The notes under the pieces were generated by a model. The model worked only from the letters and a program-made list of their open reading frames with translations. It was not told the DNA's origin and made no database searches. The position numbers and the translations under genes were made by a program. This document shows positions 5,725 through 7,375 of a DNA stretch of 7,375 nucleotides, in pieces. Source of the stretch: Firmicutes bacterium UBA995 (GTDB lineage Bacteria; Bacillota; Sulfobacillia; UBA995); assembly GCA_002291985.1 (NCBI GenBank), contig DBBB01000044.1, forward strand, positions 1-7,375, read 5' to 3'. Every line of letters starts with the position of its first letter. Within the stretch, counting starts at the first letter, position 1.

Positions 5725-6735
5725 TCAGCTCGCTCCCAGGAGCATTTGCCGGGCCTTTTCCGCCCAGGCCGGGTCGGCCCATAACCCACGTCCGACGCCG
5801 ATCAGGTCGGCCATTCCGCAGCGGATGGCCCGATCCGCGAGCAGCGGATCGTTGATTCCGCCGGCCACGAGCACGGGGATAGTCAGGCAAGCCCTGGCCG
5901 ATTCCGCCCACGGCAAGAAGTAGCCGGCCCCCCCGGCCGGCGGCCGCGCGCCGCCCAGACCGCCTGATATGTCCAGGAGATCCACTCCCGCCTCCGCAAG
6001 CCATCCGGCCACGATCAGACCTTCCTCGAGTTTCAAGCCTGCATTTTGCGGGGGAGCGAGGTAGTCCGCCAACCCCAACCGGTACAAGAGAGGGTAGTCC
6101 GGTCCCACCCGCGCCCGGACGGACCGCACCGTTTCCAGGGGAAAACGTGCTCTCCCGGCAAGCGTTTGGCCGTAGCCGTCCACGCGTTCGTTCGCCAGCG
6201 GGGAAAGAAACTGGCTTAACAGGAAGCCGTGCGCGCCGTGAAGCTCCACGGCATCATAGCCGGCTTGCACCGCCCGCATGGCCGCCAGGGCGAAGGCTTC
6301 CTTCAGCTCTTCGAGCTGCGTGACGGGCAAGGGACACGGTACTTCCGCGCCATCGCGGGGAAGTGGCCGGGCAGAAGGGCCAAGGGGCCGAGTACCGATC
6401 AGTGAGGACCGGGCGGCAGCGCCGGCGTGACTGATCTGCAGGGCTACCTTGCTTCCTGCACGATGGATGCCGGCCGCCAGGGCGGCGTGGGCAGACAACA
6501 CGGCCTCGCTGTGAATCCCCATCTGACCCTCCGAAAGCCGGCCGGCCGGGTCCACGAAGGAATGCTCCACTATCACCAATCCCACCGAGCGGGAAGCCCG
6601 AGCCAGGTAGTGCCGCAGGTGGCGCTCTGTCGGCGCCCCATCCTCCGCGGCCATTCCCGTGGCCATGGGAGGCAAGACGATGCGACTATCAAGGGCCAGC
6701 GACTTCACGGAAAATGGGGAGAAAAGCCCAGGCAA
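5725..6735 (-). CDS. Old Yellow Enzyme-type NADH:flavin oxidoreductase
   Basis: This is a single-domain FMN-dependent TIM-barrel reductase of 336 residues, similar in size to YqjM/NamA-type ene-reductases. It carries LFSPFSV at the N-terminus, VLPPMATGM (20-28), the FMN-binding QISHAG (100-105), the HGAHGFLLSQFLSP segment with the substrate-binding histidine pair H166/H169, DISGG (255-259), AGGI (291-294) and the phosphate-binding GVGRGLWADP (313-322). It lacks the C-terminal FAD/NAD(P) domains and Fe-S cysteines of 2,4-dienoyl-CoA reductases, so electrons would come directly from NAD(P)H. The usual NxRxDxYGG stretch reads ANERVDGYGQ, a mild divergence. The physiological substrate cannot be told. 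The start is TTG 6735, eight bases after GGGAGGT. It follows the prenyl synthase gene by 59 bases and ends one base before mobA-mobB. Confidence 0.93.
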   Translation of the reverse strand: MPGLFSPFSVKSLALDSRIVLPPMATGMAAEDGAPTERHLRHYLARASRSVGLVIVEHSFVDPAGRLSEGQMGIHSEAVLSAHAALAAGIHRAGSKVALQISHAGAAARSSLIGTRPLGPSARPLPRDGAEVPCPLPVTQLEELKEAFALAAMRAVQAGYDAVELHGAHGFLLSQFLSPLANERVDGYGQTLAGRARFPLETVRSVRARVGPDYPLLYRLGLADYLAPPQNAGLKLEEGLIVAGWLAEAGVDLLDISGGLGGARPPAGGAGYFLPWAESARACLTIPVLVAGGINDPLLADRAIRCGMADLIGVGRGLWADPAWAEKARQMLLGAS

Positions 6736-6743
6736 ATCGATAT

Positions 6744-6750
6744 ACCTCCC
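6744..6750 (-). promoter_or_regulatory. Ribosome binding site of the flavin oxidoreductase gene
   Basis: The - strand reads GGGAGGT eight bases before TTG 6735, which fixes a non-ATG start. The rest of the 59-base gap has only weak GC-rich inverted repeats and no T-run, so no terminator is called. Confidence 0.82.
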
Positions 6751-6794
6751 TCATCCCTCAGCCGGCCCGTCGTCCCTTCCCCCGGGTCGGCCGA

Positions 6795-7373
6795 TCAGTA
6801 GTCCCGGCGCGGGACAGACCGGGCGACGGCCTCGAGCCTGTCCCGCGCGGGAACGGCCGGCAGCGGTGCGAGGGCGTCGCAGGCGCCGCCGATCAGCCGG
6901 TCGGCGATGGCCAGGGTATAGGCAATGCTCCCCCTGGTCTTCAACAGCCGCACGATGGATTCCCCGCCGCCATCCTGAGGCCCGCCTGCGGTGAGCGTGA
7001 CCTGGAGACGGCGCCTGTCCTCCGTAGAACCCGCGGCCATGGCGTGGATCAAAGGCAGGGTGATAATCCCGCGGCGCAGATCCTGGCCGGTGGGTTTCCC
7101 GAGGGTAAACGGCTCGGCCGTCAGGTCAAGCAGGTCATCGACCACCTGATATGCCATTCCCAACTTGAATCCAAAGCCATGAAGCGCCTGCTGGTACCCC
7201 GGGAGGGCATCCCCGGCCGCAGCCCCGATCCGCGGGCACTCCGCCATGAACAACGCGGTCTTCTTCGCGACCCGATCCCAGTAGTCCTGTTCGGTGAAGT
7301 GCTGGTTGGTCTCCCTGGTCAGTTCCTGCACTTCGACCTCGGCCATGGCTCGCACCACCCCCGCCAGCCGCTG
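6795..7373 (-). CDS. Trans-polyprenyl diphosphate synthase, 5'-truncated by the window edge
   Basis: This is the C-terminal ~192 residues of an all-alpha isoprenyl chain-elongating synthase, which condenses isopentenyl diphosphate onto allylic diphosphates (heptaprenyl or a similar chain, as for menaquinone side chains). The frame stays open to the right edge, so ATG/GTG codons near 7341-7358 are internal. The second aspartate-rich motif is complete: GMAYQVVDDLLDL (the DDLLD metal site), followed by GKPTGQDLRRGIITLPLI, where the family normally has GKxxGxDLxxGKxTLP. The first DDxxD motif lies outside the window. Upstream of it, ELTRETNQHFTEQDYWDRVAKKTALFMAECPRIGA-like residues match the usual YxxxIxxKTAxLxxxxxxxGA block. 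Product chain length cannot be deduced from this part. It is the first gene seen of the leftward cluster; the promoter must lie beyond the window or further upstream. Confidence 0.92.
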   Translation of the reverse strand, partial: QRLAGVVRAMAEVEVQELTRETNQHFTEQDYWDRVAKKTALFMAECPRIGAAAGDALPGYQQALHGFGFKLGMAYQVVDDLLDLTAEPFTLGKPTGQDLRRGIITLPLIHAMAAGSTEDRRRLQVTLTAGGPQDGGGESIVRLLKTRGSIAYTLAIADRLIGGACDALAPLPAVPARDRLEAVARSVPRRDY

Positions 7374-7375
7374 CC

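Noticed and set aside
5724..5789. Upstream GTG start for mobA-mobB
   Set aside because: The extra 22 residues overlap the oxidoreductase end and precede the usual MobA N-terminus; GTG 5723 is coupled to the preceding stop and has GGGAG at a good distance.
6736..6794. Terminator or promoter in the gap after the prenyl synthase gene
   Set aside because: Only short GC-rich inverted repeats without a T-run and no -35/-10 pair could be seen.

Overview
The window is GC-rich (my estimate is about 63-65%) and almost fully coding. It looks like a chromosomal segment of a high-GC Firmicute, most like the Moorella/Desulfotomaculum/Peptococcaceae group. The reasons are a Firmicutes-type primosome pair (a DnaD-domain protein followed by a DnaC/DnaI-type helicase loader), an Asp23/Gls24-domain protein, strong AGGAGG-type ribosome binding sites and frequent TTG/GTG starts. 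The lineage is an inference from gene content. No rRNA, tRNA, CRISPR array, insertion sequence or phage gene was seen.

Layout: bases 1-1020 (+ strand) hold the 3' part of a seryl-tRNA synthetase gene whose start lies outside the window. Everything else is on the - strand and reads right to left: the 3' part of a trans-polyprenyl diphosphate synthase gene (7373-6795), an Old Yellow Enzyme-type flavin oxidoreductase (6735-5725), a fused MobA-MobB molybdenum cofactor protein (5723-4635), a membrane-anchored CapA-like protein that seems to have lost most of its CapA domain (4659-3820), a P-loop protein with a C-terminal Asp23/Gls24 domain (3766-2945), a protein with two DnaD domains (2865-1903) and a DnaC/DnaI-type ATPase (1994-1017). 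Gaps between these genes are 1 to 79 bases, or the genes overlap (25 and 92 bases), so they are probably co-transcribed. No promoter or intrinsic terminator is visible between them. The last gene meets serS tail to tail with overlapping stop codons.

Function: the cluster mixes housekeeping roles: isoprenoid chain synthesis, redox chemistry, Moco guanylylation, an envelope-type protein, and replication restart or initiation. The two primosome genes clearly belong together: DnaD-type proteins remodel DNA and recruit the loader that places the replicative helicase. I see no common pathway for the others.

I found no convincing new multi-gene system. The two observations most worth checking are the CapA-like gene, which joins a solute-binding-like N-terminal region directly to the last ~90 residues of a CapA domain without its metal-binding core, and the nucleotide-binding/Gls24 fusion protein, a recognisable architecture of unknown function placed just upstream of the primosome genes.
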